This document shows, in pieces, positions 30,906 to 39,692 of a stretch of 41,108 nt of DNA. Numbering within the stretch: position 1 is the first letter of the stretch; every line of letters begins with the position of its first letter. The stretch is taken from the NCBI GenBank assembly GCA_026393835.1, contig JAPKZK010000056.1, positions 1 to 41,108 of the forward strand, written 5' to 3'. The notes below the pieces were generated by a model. The model worked only from the letters and a program-made list of their open reading frames with translations, had not been told where the DNA came from and searched no databases. A program made the translations under genes and the position numbers. Origin of the DNA: Candidatus Aminicenantota bacterium. GTDB taxonomy: Bacteria; Acidobacteriota; Aminicenantia; UBA2199.

Positions 30906-31937
30906 ATGGTTAAAACCAAAGAAAATGACTTAGAGTTGATCCTGGAAGCCAACCGAATCAACTATTCGCTCCGCGCTACATTTTTTTATAGAAAACTAAG
31001 AGAATTGGGATACTTTAGGATTGTAAAAGATGTTGAAAAAATCGTTAAGCATAGCCGCAATTATTCATGGGAAGATAAAAAATTCTGGAACATCACCTAC
31101 AATGCGTGGGAAACGATTGAAAAGGAAAAAATCGATTTCATAGGGGTATTTGCTCACCCGAAAATCCTGGTGGAACATCCCGGCATGATCCGTTATTACC
31201 GTAATGTTGCCGCAATCCCATTAAAAGGCGTGCAGTACCTGGCTTTTAATGTTACCGATTATGAAACCGGCAACAGGGATTTGATTCAATACCGGAACGC
31301 CCTTGCATTGGCAAAACTTTTTAATTCCCATATTTCAGCGATTATCGAATCGACGCTTACCATCAGCTTCGAGGATATTAAATCGCTGATGTTCAGTTCA
31401 GCAGGCGCAGCCATCGATAGGGCATGGCGAAATAAAATCGGTGAAGAGGCTGAAACCATGGTTAATAGCTCTATTATTCGCCTGTGTCTCAATGAAAATT
31501 TAATCGATTCCATGATCGACCGAAACCGTTCTCCTGAACCATTTGACAACAAGGTGGATTATATTGCCAACATCCTTGAATATAAAGGGGCAAAATTAAA
31601 AAATCAGAAATCCATTTTATTTTTCAGCGAACCGGATATCAGTTTTATAGATAAGTCGGGTAAATCTATCGCTGTCATAGAAGTAAAAGGCGGTACAGAC
31701 CCCGCAGGAGCATTGGAACGATTGGGCGCTATAAAGAAAAGTTTCGACCAGGCCCGCCGCGATAACCCGGATGTCAAAACAATTTTGCTGGTTAGCTGTA
31801 TTACCAAAGAAATGGGAGCCCGACTGCCTTCCGACAAACTTATCGATTCGATTTTTAATCTTACGTCGATTATTAATGATATGGACAAAAGGCAGGAATT
31901 TTTGGCAAAAATAGAAGAAATAATCGGAATGGAGTAG
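30906..31937 (+). CDS. Type II restriction endonuclease, PD-(D/E)XK, possibly XcyI-like
   Basis: 343 residues, directly downstream of the methylase, with AGAGGTG five bases before the ATG. The nuclease core is EPDISFIDKSGKSIAVIEVKGG: D244, then E259-V-K261. The N-terminal 230 residues are helical, with no other motif I can name. The size, the single-enzyme layout and the N4C-type methylase partner would fit the XcyI/Cfr9I family, which recognises CCCGGG, but this is recollection of family style rather than a proven match. The gene is intact although its methylase is not. Confidence 0.75.
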   Translation: MVKTKENDLELILEANRINYSLRATFFYRKLRELGYFRIVKDVEKIVKHSRNYSWEDKKFWNITYNAWETIEKEKIDFIGVFAHPKILVEHPGMIRYYRNVAAIPLKGVQYLAFNVTDYETGNRDLIQYRNALALAKLFNSHISAIIESTLTISFEDIKSLMFSSAGAAIDRAWRNKIGEEAETMVNSSIIRLCLNENLIDSMIDRNRSPEPFDNKVDYIANILEYKGAKLKNQKSILFFSEPDISFIDKSGKSIAVIEVKGGTDPAGALERLGAIKKSFDQARRDNPDVKTILLVSCITKEMGARLPSDKLIDSIFNLTSIINDMDKRQEFLAKIEEIIGME

Positions 31938-32019
31938 CTTTCCGGAAATTAAACCTTCTGTATTGGTCCTACCATAGGAACCCCACTCAGTGGGGTGCGC
32001 CGCGGGATTGAGGCATGAA

Positions 32020-32048
32020 TTGACAAAAAAATGGATTTCATTTAGAAT
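32020..32048 (+). promoter_or_regulatory. Promoter of the copZ-copA operon
   Basis: TTGACA (32020-32025), 17-bp spacer, TAGAAT (32043-32048). TAAGGAGG at 32075-32082 is the ribosome binding site of the first gene. The hairpin CCCCAC-TCA-GTGGGG (31981-31995) upstream lacks a T-run and is not called a terminator. Confidence 0.55.
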
Positions 32049-32088
32049 ACATTCCACGATTTAATTGAAATCGTTAAGGAGGCGCAAA

Positions 32089-32295
32089 ATGCCGACTAAA
32101 ACTTTTAATGTTCCAAATATAAACTGCGGGCACTGCACCCGCACCATCGAAAGAGAATTGAACGATTTGAACGGCGTCACCAACGTGAAAGCCGAAGTCG
32201 ATTCTAAAAAAGTAACGGTTGAATGGGAAGAACCCCTTACCTGGAACGATATCCGGGAACTGCTGGAAGATATAGACTATCCTCCGGTGGAATAA
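32089..32295 (+). CDS. copZ: Heavy-metal-associated (CopZ-like) copper chaperone
   Basis: 68 residues forming a single HMA domain: [20 protein letters not shown] with Cys13 and Cys16 as the metal ligands, then [18 protein letters not shown] and [11 protein letters not shown]. Such chaperones carry Cu(I) in the cytoplasm to the export ATPase. ATG 32089 is preferred to an upstream in-frame ATG because AAGGAGG lies six bases before it. The stop TAA shares a base with the ATG of the copper ATPase gene, so the two are translationally coupled. Confidence 0.85.
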   Translation: MPTKTFNVPNINCGHCTRTIERELNDLNGVTNVKAEVDSKKVTVEWEEPLTWNDIRELLEDIDYPPVE

Positions 32296-34562
32296 TGCCC
32301 GGGGAAAAACAATTAACTTTCCCTGTTGTGGGAATGACCTGCGCCAACTGCGCCGCGGCAGTGGAACGTAATTCGAAAAAAGCCCACGGCGTCACGAATG
32401 CGGTGGTTAATTTCGCCGGCGAAAAAGTTACGATAATCTATGACCCGGCCTTGACCGACGCACAAACGGTCACTGCCGAAATAGTTGAACGGGTAAAAAG
32501 GGCCGGGTACGAAGTGGTGGAAACTTCCGCGGACAAAGTCCCGGGAGACGCCGAAGCCGCGGCCCGCGAAGCGGAAGTGCGTCACCAATGGAAACGTTTC
32601 ATCGTGGGTTTGTGTTTCGCTTTGCCCTTGTTTTTAATGAGCATGGCGCGGGACCTTCAATTGTTGGGGCATTGGGCGCACGCGCCCTGGGTGAACTGGC
32701 TGTTCTGGGCGCTGGCTACCCCGGTGCAATTCTATGTGGGCCGCGACTATTACGTGGGCGGCTGGCGAAGCCTGCTCAACCGCAACGCCAACATGGACGT
32801 CCTGGTGGCCATGGGTTCCTCGGTGGCTTATTTCTATAGTATCGCCGTGCTGCTGGCCGCGACCTTTGGCTCCCATGCCCTGGGCCACCATGTTTATTTT
32901 GAAACCTCGGCGGTTATTCTCACCCTCATCGTGCTGGGCAAACTGCTGGAAGCCCGCGCCAAAGGGCATACCAGCGAAGCGATTAAGAAACTGATGGGCC
33001 TGCAACCTAAAACGGCCCGCGTGATGCGAAACGGGACGGAAATGGATATCCCCATCGCCCAGGTAGTAACGGGCGATATCATCACGGTGCGCCCAGGGGA
33101 AAAAATCCCGGTGGACGGGGTGGTCATCGATGGTTATTCCTCTGTAGACGAAAGCATGATCACGGGCGAAAGCTTGCCGGTAGGCAAGAAAAAGGGCGAC
33201 GCCGTCATCGGCGCCACTATCAACAAACAGGGCCTGCTGAAAATCGAGGCCACCAAAGTGGGTAAGGAAACGGCCCTGGCCCAGATCATCCGGTTGGTGG
33301 AACAGGCCCAGGGCAGCAAAGCGCCGATCCAGCGCGTGGTGGACCGGGTTTCTGCTTATTTTGTTCCTTTTGTCATGGGTGCGGCGGTCCTGGTATTTGC
33401 GATCTGGTTGCTCAGTGGGGCGGGATTTGTCCCGGCGCTGATTCGTTTGACCGCGGTGTTGGTGATTGCTTGCCCCTGCGCCATGGGCCTGGCAACCCCA
33501 ACGTCGATTATGGTGGGCGTAGGCAAGGGCGCTGAAAACGGCATCCTTTTTAAAAACAGCGCGGCGCTGGAACAGGCCCATAAACTGGATGCGATTATCC
33601 TTGACAAAACAGGCACAATTACCAAAGGCGAACCGGCATTGACGGACATTCTCTCACGGGATGACGCGCAATTACCGGCAGACCGGCTGCTGTTTTTGGC
33701 TGCTTCCGCGGAACGGGGCTCGGAGCACCCGTTGGGCGAAGCGATCGTACGGGCGGCCTATGAAAAAGGGTTGAATTTAAGCGAACCGTCCGCCTTTGAA
33801 AGCATCGCCGGCCACGGTATCCGCGCGGAACTCGAAGGTCGCCGCATCCTGGTTGGTAATTTACGCCTGATGCGCCGGGAATCGATTCCCCTTCACCACC
33901 TGGAACGGGATGCAATGCACCTGGAAAACCAGGGCAAGACAGTGATGTGGCTGGCGGTTGACGATGACGCCCGCGCTCTGCTGGGGGTGGCGGATACAAT
34001 AAAAGCGGGTTCCGTTGAAGCTGTGGCCATACTGAAAGCGTTGGGCCTGTCAGTGGTAATGATAACGGGGGACAATGAAACGACTGCCCGGGAAATTGCC
34101 GCCGGCGTCGGCATCGACCGGGTGTTTGCCGGGGTTTTGCCGGGAGAAAAAGCGGCACAAGTGAAAGCGCTGCAAGAAGAGGGGTTGGTTGTGGCCATGG
34201 TGGGGGACGGGATTAATGACGCGCCCGCGTTGGCGCAGGCGGATGTGGGAATTGCCATCGGTACGGGTACGGATGTGGCTATGGAAACGGCAGACGTGAC
34301 GCTTATGCGTGGGGATTTGCGCAGTGTGGGTCAGGCCATCAGGCTTTCGAAGGGTACGATGCGGAATATTAAACAGAACCTGGGGTGGGCGTTTGGGTAT
34401 AATATATTGCTTATTCCGATTGCCGCGGGTATCCTGGCGCCGTTTGCCTGGGCGCCGGTTTTTTTGCGGCAGTTGCATCCTATTTTAGCGGCTGGGGCAA
34501 TGGCTTTCTCGAGTATTAGTGTAGTGACCAATGCTTTGAGGTTGAAAAGGTTGAAATTGTAA
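32295..34562 (+). CDS. copA: Copper-exporting P1B-type ATPase
   Basis: 755 residues. One N-terminal HMA domain (GMTCANC), then a pair of hydrophobic helices from residue 98 onward, the MITGES actuator motif, the CPC copper site (393-395, [11 protein letters not shown]), the phosphorylated Asp437 in [14 protein letters not shown] and GDGINDAP (637-644). The last membrane helices include the FGYN and [18 protein letters not shown] blocks that mark Cu(I) pumps. It exports Cu(I) across the inner membrane. The start at 32295 overlaps the chaperone stop (TAATG). Longer in-frame starts would lie inside the chaperone gene. No CopY- or CueR-type regulator is in the window. Confidence 0.92.
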   Translation: MPGEKQLTFPVVGMTCANCAAAVERNSKKAHGVTNAVVNFAGEKVTIIYDPALTDAQTVTAEIVERVKRAGYEVVETSADKVPGDAEAAAREAEVRHQWKRFIVGLCFALPLFLMSMARDLQLLGHWAHAPWVNWLFWALATPVQFYVGRDYYVGGWRSLLNRNANMDVLVAMGSSVAYFYSIAVLLAATFGSHALGHHVYFETSAVILTLIVLGKLLEARAKGHTSEAIKKLMGLQPKTARVMRNGTEMDIPIAQVVTGDIITVRPGEKIPVDGVVIDGYSSVDESMITGESLPVGKKKGDAVIGATINKQGLLKIEATKVGKETALAQIIRLVEQAQGSKAPIQRVVDRVSAYFVPFVMGAAVLVFAIWLLSGAGFVPALIRLTAVLVIACPCAMGLATPTSIMVGVGKGAENGILFKNSAALEQAHKLDAIILDKTGTITKGEPALTDILSRDDAQLPADRLLFLAASAERGSEHPLGEAIVRAAYEKGLNLSEPSAFESIAGHGIRAELEGRRILVGNLRLMRRESIPLHHLERDAMHLENQGKTVMWLAVDDDARALLGVADTIKAGSVEAVAILKALGLSVVMITGDNETTAREIAAGVGIDRVFAGVLPGEKAAQVKALQEEGLVVAMVGDGINDAPALAQADVGIAIGTGTDVAMETADVTLMRGDLRSVGQAIRLSKGTMRNIKQNLGWAFGYNILLIPIAAGILAPFAWAPVFLRQLHPILAAGAMAFSSISVVTNALRLKRLKL

Positions 34563-34563
34563 A

Positions 34564-34595
34564 CCAGGGGGCTTTTTTTTAAAATAGCCCCCTGG
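34564..34595. terminator. Bidirectional terminator-like hairpin between copA and the Bat operon
   Basis: CCAGGGGGCT (34564-34573) pairs with AGCCCCCTGG (34586-34595). The loop holds a T-run on the plus strand, and on the minus strand an eight-T run lies just before the stem. It separates two convergent transcription units. Confidence 0.5.
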
Positions 34596-34614
34596 ACCCC
34601 CAAAAAAAATTTGT

Positions 34615-35646
34615 TTATTTAAAAGTTTTATGAAGTCCATAAACCTTGCGTTTGGCAAACTCCACCAACAACAAAATCAAAAACGCACTTATTATAAAAT
34701 ACATATAAAAATCCTGCGCTGTATAAAAACGCTTCGATGTGATTTCCTCTTTCTCCCACCGGTCGATCTCTGTAAAAATCCGCTGCAGCGAATCCTTATC
34801 CGTCGCCCGAAAATACAACCCACCGGTCTTATTGGCAATCTCTTTCAACAACTCCTCATCGATCTCTACATCCATCATCACATACTGCTGCCTGCCATAC
34901 GCATCCCGCACCGGGTACGGCGCCTGCCCTTTCGTCCCTACCCCAATCGTATACACCTTGACATTAAAATCCCTGGCAATCTTCGCCGCGTCCCGCGGAT
35001 CGATCTCACCCCGGTTATTAACCCCATCCGTTAACAAAATAATAATCTTCGTACGACTTCTGGACAACCGGATACGATTTACCGACGTTGCCAACGCCAT
35101 ACCCAACGCCGTGCCGTCCTCCAGGTCCCCGATGGCCGTCTCTTTTAAAAAATATTTCAAAATATCATAATCCACTGTCAACGGACATTTGGTAAAGGAA
35201 TTCCCGGCAAATACCACCAGGCCCAGGCGGTCGTTCTCCCGTTTCTGGATAAAATTCGAAATTACGTCTTTGGCTACTTCCAACCGGTTCTTGGGCTTGA
35301 AATCCACCGCCGCCATGGACCCGGAAATATCCAGGGTGATCAAAATATCGATGCCTTTTTTATTTTCCAGGTCGTAATAATACAACGCCTGCGGCCGGGC
35401 CAACGCCACGATAAATAAAACCAACGCCGCCAACTTGAAATAATAAAGGTTCCGGATAAAATACGCTTTTGACGTGTGGTTGGAATCGGCGATCAATTTT
35501 TTAGAAGAATAAGTAATAAACCGCTTGCCCTTCTTATTGACAAATATATTCCAGGATATCAACAGGGGAACCCACAACAGCAACCAGAAATAACCCGGTT
35601 GGGCAAAGCGGAACACCTCCAGGAGATTGTTCATTATCCCTTTCAT
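34615..35646 (-). CDS. BatA-type von Willebrand factor A membrane protein
   Basis: 343 residues. Two N-terminal membrane helices (FWLLLWVPLLISWNIFV and YYFKLAALVLFIVALARP) precede a vWA domain with the MIDAS motif DISGSM, then TDGVNN, and a C-terminal membrane helix (FYMYFIISAFLILLLVEF). BatA/BatB proteins sit in the inner membrane with the vWA domain facing outward, as part of the Bacteroides-aerotolerance/MoxR-linked system in envelope stress. The ATG at 35646 overlaps the upstream stop by four bases (ATGA), so it is translated by coupling. It is the last gene of a four-gene minus-strand operon. Confidence 0.85.
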   Translation of the reverse strand: MKGIMNNLLEVFRFAQPGYFWLLLWVPLLISWNIFVNKKGKRFITYSSKKLIADSNHTSKAYFIRNLYYFKLAALVLFIVALARPQALYYYDLENKKGIDILITLDISGSMAAVDFKPKNRLEVAKDVISNFIQKRENDRLGLVVFAGNSFTKCPLTVDYDILKYFLKETAIGDLEDGTALGMALATSVNRIRLSRSRTKIIILLTDGVNNRGEIDPRDAAKIARDFNVKVYTIGVGTKGQAPYPVRDAYGRQQYVMMDVEIDEELLKEIANKTGGLYFRATDKDSLQRIFTEIDRWEKEEITSKRFYTAQDFYMYFIISAFLILLLVEFAKRKVYGLHKTFK

Positions 35647-36611
35647 GAGACTTTCTCCTTTTGCATCTGCTCCAGGGCCGCCGCGGCCCGCGCTTTGTAA
35701 ATCCCCACGGTATCTTCGATCTTTTTGGCCAACTCGCTCAATGCGCCGTCATCCGGGATGTATTTGGCAAATTTCACCAGGTCCGCCGTACTGAACAAAT
35801 ACTCCAGGTTATTTAAAATTAAAACCTCCGCCTCCCGCTTCTTCAAATCGTAAAGCGTCTCATAGGTAGTGAAATCCTCGGCATTGAAGCGATAGGTCCG
35901 GTGGAGAAATTGTTTCAAGATGATAGTCAATTCGAAAAAGAACAATTTCATCTTGCCTTTCTCAAATAAGGACTGCTGATACAATTCTTTTATACGCAGT
36001 TCCAATTCTTCCAGCGGGGATAACAGCCGTTTGGGTGTTTCCGCCGCTTTTATTTTCCTTCTCTTTAACCAGAAGCGGATTAAAAACAAGACGATAATGA
36101 CCCCCAGGACAATAAGGATATAGTTTAAAAGGTACCGCGGGTTCCCTTTTATCTCCAACAGGTTCTTTAGCGGCTTGATATCCTTGTCCTCTTCTTTAAG
36201 GACGGACTTAACGGTCACCGGTACGGAGTTAGTTTCCCGCGTTTCTATCACTTTTTCGTTCTTTTTCAGTTCGATGGTAAAAGGTCCCACGTTGAAATCG
36301 CCGGTTTTAAAGAAAGCGATTTCGATATGCTTTTCAAAAAGCTGGGAATCCTGTTCTGTTCGTTTTTGCGCGGCGGCCTGTTCCAGGATATCGAACTCCT
36401 TTGTCATGATCTTTACGTTAATATTATCCGCGTCGGAAGTGGTTTTGACAATGATCTTCAAGCGGATACGGTCGCCGATAAAGGCCAGGTTTTCCGAAAC
36501 TGAAATGGACACTTGCGTGCCGGCCGCCTCCGGCGCGGCATGCCCGGTATAATAAAACGCGGTAAGTATGGTAAGAATGAATAATAAAATGAATATAGTT
36601 TTTTTTCTCAT
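35643..36611 (-). CDS. BatD/DUF4381-like membrane protein
   Basis: 322 residues. A signal peptide (MRKKTIFILLFILTILTAFYYTGHA), a beta-rich extracytoplasmic domain (about 30-140, VSISVSENLAFIGDRIRLKIIV ... GDFNVGPFTIELK), one membrane helix (about 168-188, YLLNYILIVLGVIIVLFLIRF) and a cytoplasmic helical domain. The layout fits BatD and DUF4381 proteins encoded between DUF58 and vWA genes. Both ends overlap neighbours by four bases (ATGA), showing tight coupling. Confidence 0.75.
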   Translation of the reverse strand: MRKKTIFILLFILTILTAFYYTGHAAPEAAGTQVSISVSENLAFIGDRIRLKIIVKTTSDADNINVKIMTKEFDILEQAAAQKRTEQDSQLFEKHIEIAFFKTGDFNVGPFTIELKKNEKVIETRETNSVPVTVKSVLKEEDKDIKPLKNLLEIKGNPRYLLNYILIVLGVIIVLFLIRFWLKRRKIKAAETPKRLLSPLEELELRIKELYQQSLFEKGKMKLFFFELTIILKQFLHRTYRFNAEDFTTYETLYDLKKREAEVLILNNLEYLFSTADLVKFAKYIPDDGALSELAKKIEDTVGIYKARAAAALEQMQKEKVS

Positions 36612-37489
36612 CTGGCGAATTTCCGTCTCCTCTCTAAAAAGAATTCGAACAAAGGTTTCTCATAATCCATTTCCCCCTCGATGGGGATAATGTCCACCCG
36701 GTATTTTTTAAAGATCTCCAGGAGTTCTTTTTCCCTATTAATATAGTCTGTCGGGAAAAGTTCCCGGGTTTGGGGAGAGGCGAAGTCCGCCAGGAATTCT
36801 TCCCCGGTCTCGCTGTCCTTTAAAACAAACATGCCCTGGTCCGGCAGGTTTTTTTCCCGCATATCCGTGACTTTTACGGCAATGAGATCATGTTTTCTGG
36901 AAGCGATCTTCATGGATTGGGTAAACCCGGCGTCGATAAAATCCGACAGCAGGAACAGGATGGATTTTTTCTTAAGTACTTTGTTCAAGTAGACCAGGCC
37001 GTTATGGATGGAAGTGCCTTTTCCTTCCGGTTGGAAGGTCAGGATTTCGCGGATGATGCGCAGCAGGTGGGTTTTTCCTTTCTTGGGGGGGATGAACCGT
37101 TCGATTTTATCGGTGAATATCAGCAGTCCTACCTTGTCGTTGTTGAGGACAGCGGTAAAGGCGATAATAGCGGAAATCTCGGCGATGATCTCTTTTTTGC
37201 TCCGGGTCTGGGAAAGGAAACCCAGGGAAGCGGAAAGATCGATGGCCAGGATAACGGTCAATTCTCTTTCTTCCACGAACTGTTTGACAAAGAGTTTGCC
37301 CATGCGGGAGGTGACGTTCCAGTCGATGAAGCGGATATCGTCGCCCGGGGTGTATTCCCTGACTTCCGAGAATTCCATGCCCCTGCCTTTGAAGGTGGAG
37401 TGGTATGCGCCGGCGAATAGTTCTTTCGACGACTTCCTGGAAATGATTTCGATCCGTCTTACTTTTTTTAATATTTCTTCTGCAATCAT
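36608..37489 (-). CDS. DUF58 (vWA-like) protein of the MoxR/Bat system
   Basis: 293 residues with the DUF58 hallmark FKGRGMEFSEVREYTPGDDIRFIDWNVTSRMGKLFVKQFVEERE at 33-75 (only key parts are written here), followed by a vWA-like fold: ILAIDLSASLGF (modified MIDAS) and LLSDFIDAG. Such proteins bind partner clients near the inner membrane and usually work with a MoxR AAA ATPase. No moxR gene is present in this window on either side of the operon. The gene starts 26 bp after the stop of the small upstream gene. Confidence 0.85.
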   Translation of the reverse strand: MIAEEILKKVRRIEIISRKSSKELFAGAYHSTFKGRGMEFSEVREYTPGDDIRFIDWNVTSRMGKLFVKQFVEERELTVILAIDLSASLGFLSQTRSKKEIIAEISAIIAFTAVLNNDKVGLLIFTDKIERFIPPKKGKTHLLRIIREILTFQPEGKGTSIHNGLVYLNKVLKKKSILFLLSDFIDAGFTQSMKIASRKHDLIAVKVTDMREKNLPDQGMFVLKDSETGEEFLADFASPQTRELFPTDYINREKELLEIFKKYRVDIIPIEGEMDYEKPLFEFFLERRRKFAR

Positions 37490-37515
37490 CTTTCGTTGTT
37501 ATTAATCGGTTATAT

Positions 37516-37803
37516 TTAGAGTAAATCGATCACGATACGATTCATGGCATATTTGATGGAGAAATTTGTCGGGTAGGCAAATTTCAAGCTCCACATTTTG
37601 TTATGCCCTTCCGCCATTTGGGTGTAGGCATTTTTGACTTCCACCGGTCGCTGTGGGGAGAATTCCACTCCTTCGGTATTGGAAAAATTCAGTTTCAGGG
37701 GTTTACAGCGCTTGCCCCCCACTTCTACCGAGTAATTATTGCCGGAGGTGTTCTGGATATACATCATTTCGACTTCATACGCTTTTTGTTCAATTTGTTC
37801 CAT
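37516..37803 (-). CDS. Small protein of unknown function heading the Bat operon
   Basis: 95 residues, predicted cytosolic, rich in beta-strands: QKAYEVEMMYIQNTSGNNYS, VEVGGKRCKPLKLNFSN, MWSLKFAYPTNFSIKYAMNR. No signal peptide or membrane segment is seen, and I recognise no family. A GGAG motif seven bases before the ATG and a strong promoter (37837-37865) drive it. With only 26 bp to the DUF58 gene it is very likely the first gene of the Bat operon. Confidence 0.65.
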   Translation of the reverse strand: MEQIEQKAYEVEMMYIQNTSGNNYSVEVGGKRCKPLKLNFSNTEGVEFSPQRPVEVKNAYTQMAEGHNKMWSLKFAYPTNFSIKYAMNRIVIDLL

Positions 37804-37836
37804 TTAAGTGCTCCAGGTTAGGAATTTCAAGGTTTA

Positions 37837-37895
37837 ATTATATTACTATTTTTATTTTTTTGCAATTTGCTTTTTTTTGTTTTTTTTAATATAAT
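37837..37895. promoter_or_regulatory. Divergent promoter pair between the Bat operon and the GspE-N gene
   Basis: Minus strand: TTGCAA (37865-37860), 17-bp spacer, TATAAT (37842-37837). Plus strand: TTGCTT (37867-37872), 17-bp spacer, TATAAT (37890-37895). The two -35 boxes are one base apart, so the two units may compete for polymerase. Confidence 0.6.
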
Positions 37896-37963
37896 GGCCC
37901 CGTGACCCATCCTGCCGGATGGCGGCGGCGGCGGCGGGATTTAAAGTAAGAGTAAGGTGAATT

Positions 37964-38626
37964 ATGGCGGAAGAGTGTCTGTTAAAGTGTTGGTTTTGTA
38001 CCAGCGAATTTGCCGTTGATGAGACTTCGTTTTGCAGTCATATCGATGCGACCCTTATCTGTCCGTATTGTCTCAAGTGCGCCTGCGACGCCCCGGGAGA
38101 ATATAAAAGCGAATTCATGAAAAATTGTCCGAAAAAAATCCTGGAAGAGAAATTGATCCGGGAGAGTAAGACCAGTTTGAAATTGGGTGAAATGCTGATC
38201 CGGGCCGGGAAAATCACCAGGAACAATCTCTTAACGGCTATTGATAAGCAGAAATCTTTTAATAAACGTATCGGCCAGATTTTTATCATGATGGACCTGA
38301 TAACCCCGGAGGAGTTATCGTTGTACTTGATGGAACAAAAATGGATCGACCGGCTGGACCTGGATAATTTTGAAGTGGACCATGAATTGGTGGAGATGAT
38401 CGGCAAGGATTTTTGTTTGGAGAAAAAAATTATTCCCATTGAAGCTTACGAACTCAACCAGAAAAAAATTCTCCGGCTGGTGGTTTTTTCCAGGGATGAT
38501 TTGTTGATGCTTAAGAATAGCGATCGATTAAAAGATTACGTGCTTATTCCCTACGACGCCCTCCCGGAGGACATCAACCGCATCCTGCTGGAAATCAAGA
38601 ATTACGATATCATGCTGTTAAAATGA
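37964..38626 (+). CDS. Zinc-ribbon plus GspE/MshE N-terminal-domain protein
   Basis: 220 residues. Cysteines at the N-terminus (LKCWFCTSEF, FCSH, LICPYCLKCACDAPG) form one or two zinc ribbons within the first 45 residues. Residues about 65-215 match the GspE_N/MshEN fold found in front of type II secretion and type IV pilus ATPases: LGEMLIRAGKITRNNLLTAI, RIGQIFIMMDLITPEELSLYLMEQ and IPIEAYELNQKKILRLVVFSRDD. The ATPase part is absent, so the protein is a stand-alone sensor or adaptor; MshEN domains can bind cyclic-di-GMP. AAGGTG precedes the ATG. Confidence 0.8.
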   Translation: MAEECLLKCWFCTSEFAVDETSFCSHIDATLICPYCLKCACDAPGEYKSEFMKNCPKKILEEKLIRESKTSLKLGEMLIRAGKITRNNLLTAIDKQKSFNKRIGQIFIMMDLITPEELSLYLMEQKWIDRLDLDNFEVDHELVEMIGKDFCLEKKIIPIEAYELNQKKILRLVVFSRDDLLMLKNSDRLKDYVLIPYDALPEDINRILLEIKNYDIMLLK

Positions 38627-38639
38627 AGGTGGTTCATCT

Positions 38640-38702
38640 TTCGGGTTTGATGAATCAAACCCCTACCAAAAGGCACCAGGGCTCCAGGGATTTTTTCTTC
38701 CA
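38640..38702. repeat. Dispersed palindromic repeat, copy 2
   Basis: GGGTTTGATGAATCAAACCC (38643-38662, arms of 9 with 2-bp centre) followed by CTACCAAAAGGCACCAGGG. The same pair occurs at 39528-39567, and in reverse as the left flank of the IS near 5165-5197. Confidence 0.75.
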
Positions 38703-38748
38703 GGTGATATTCGCAGGGGTGGAAGTTTGAGCTATCTATTTGATTGTT

Positions 38749-39177
38749 TCAAGCGGGGATTAGCGCCTCGAAGAGTTTTAAAAAACGATCCACTGAGGGA
38801 ATTGCCACGCCTTTTTCATATCTTGAAATATAGAGCTGGCGAACTCCAAGCCGGTGGGCCAACTCATCCTGCGTTATTCCCGCCCGCTCCCTGGCTATTT
38901 TAATAGATACTGCAATCTGCAAGTTCTTTTCTATATTAATACGTTCCTCGATATCTCCCGGCATTTTCTTTTCATCATTAGGAGTAAAATATTTTTTCAA
39001 ATCCTTTTCTAAAACAACTTCGATAATACCTTCAAGCGCTTCTTTAATCATGACGCGAGCTTCTTCCAGGGTATCACCCTCTGAAAAGACTCCCTTCACC
39101 TGGGGACAAAATACAAAGTATCCTCCATCTGCCTCTTTTCGATACACAGCAGTAGGTTCAAACGTTTCAATAACCAT
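38749..39177 (-). CDS. hicB: HicB-type antitoxin with C-terminal XRE HTH
   Basis: 142 residues. The N-terminal part (YRKEADGGYFVFCPQVKGVFSEGDTLEEARVMIKEALEG) is the degenerate RNase-H-like HicB fold. The C-terminal 60 residues are a helix-turn-helix (IARERAGITQDELAHRLGVRQLYISRYEKGVAIPSVDRFLKLFEAL) that binds the operon promoter. AAGGAGG is spaced five bases from the ATG. It follows hicA by 9 bp, in the toxin-first order usual for HicAB. Confidence 0.88.
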   Translation of the reverse strand: MVIETFEPTAVYRKEADGGYFVFCPQVKGVFSEGDTLEEARVMIKEALEGIIEVVLEKDLKKYFTPNDEKKMPGDIEERINIEKNLQIAVSIKIARERAGITQDELAHRLGVRQLYISRYEKGVAIPSVDRFLKLFEALIPA

Positions 39178-39186
39178 AATTCCTCC

Positions 39187-39369
39187 TTAAGGCAACGGCA
39201 CACCGGTTATTTTAGCAATGGCCTTTAACGTGCCTATCTTCATATCCTTATTGTGGCATGGCACCGGTATCACCAAACCATCTTTTTCCATCATGAAATG
39301 GGAACCTTTTGTTCGCACGACCTGCCAATCATGATCTTTCAATTTTCGTACTATGTCTTTTCCTTTCAC
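39187..39369 (-). CDS. hicA: HicA-type mRNA interferase toxin
   Basis: 60 residues from GTG: MKGKDIVRKLKDHDWQVVRTKGSHFMM with the catalytic His in GSHF, then GLVIPVPCHNKDMKIGTLKAIAKITG. HicA cleaves mRNA independently of ribosomes. The GTG at 39369 matches the usual HicA start and lies six bases behind a -10 box, which makes the transcript leaderless; another GTG at 39384 and a TTG at 39417 are alternatives without ribosome binding sites. Confidence 0.82.
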   Translation of the reverse strand: MKGKDIVRKLKDHDWQVVRTKGSHFMMEKDGLVIPVPCHNKDMKIGTLKAIAKITGVPLP

Positions 39370-39375
39370 GGTTAT

Positions 39376-39404
39376 GATATACACTATTAGTGATGTACTG
39401 TCAA
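39376..39404 (-). promoter_or_regulatory. Promoter of hicAB (leaderless)
   Basis: On the minus strand TTGACA (39404-39399), 17-bp spacer, TATATC (39381-39376). The HicA GTG begins six bases downstream. Confidence 0.5.
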
Positions 39405-39424
39405 TACGAATTCTCAATTTTCCC

Positions 39425-39660
39425 CAAAATTAACCATTGACAATAAACAATTCGATTCTTCAGGCATTAGGGGCGTAGGGGCTTGATTTATCAAGCCCGG
39501 AACAGGCGCACAGGCGGTTCATCTTTCGGGTTTGATGAATCAAACCCCTACCAAAAGGCACCAGGGCCCCAGGGATTTTTTTCTTCGCGGTCCTTCGCGT
39601 TCTTCGCCTTGATTAAACGTCAAGAAGATTTTATAGCCCGAAGGGCGCCGCTTCCATTTA
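39425..39660. repeat. Block of dispersed repeats including an inverted 3'-end module
   Basis: In order: ACAAT-type AT repeat (39433-39452), GCTTGATTTATCAAGC (39481-39496), GGGTTTGATGAATCAAACCC (39528-39547) with the CTACCAAAAGGCACCAGGG flank, CGCGGTCCTTCGCGTTCTTC (39588-39607) and GCCCGAAGGGC (39636-39646). From 39560 to 39660 it is the reverse complement of the block behind the TIR-STAND gene at 4440-4545. This and the promoter account for the gene-free stretch 39370-39692. Confidence 0.75.
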
Positions 39661-39692
39661 TCATTTATCATTTATAATTTATAATTTATAAT

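Noticed and set aside
31981..31995. CCCCAC-TCA-GTGGGG hairpin as terminator of the RM operon
   Set aside because: No T-run follows on either strand within the expected distance.
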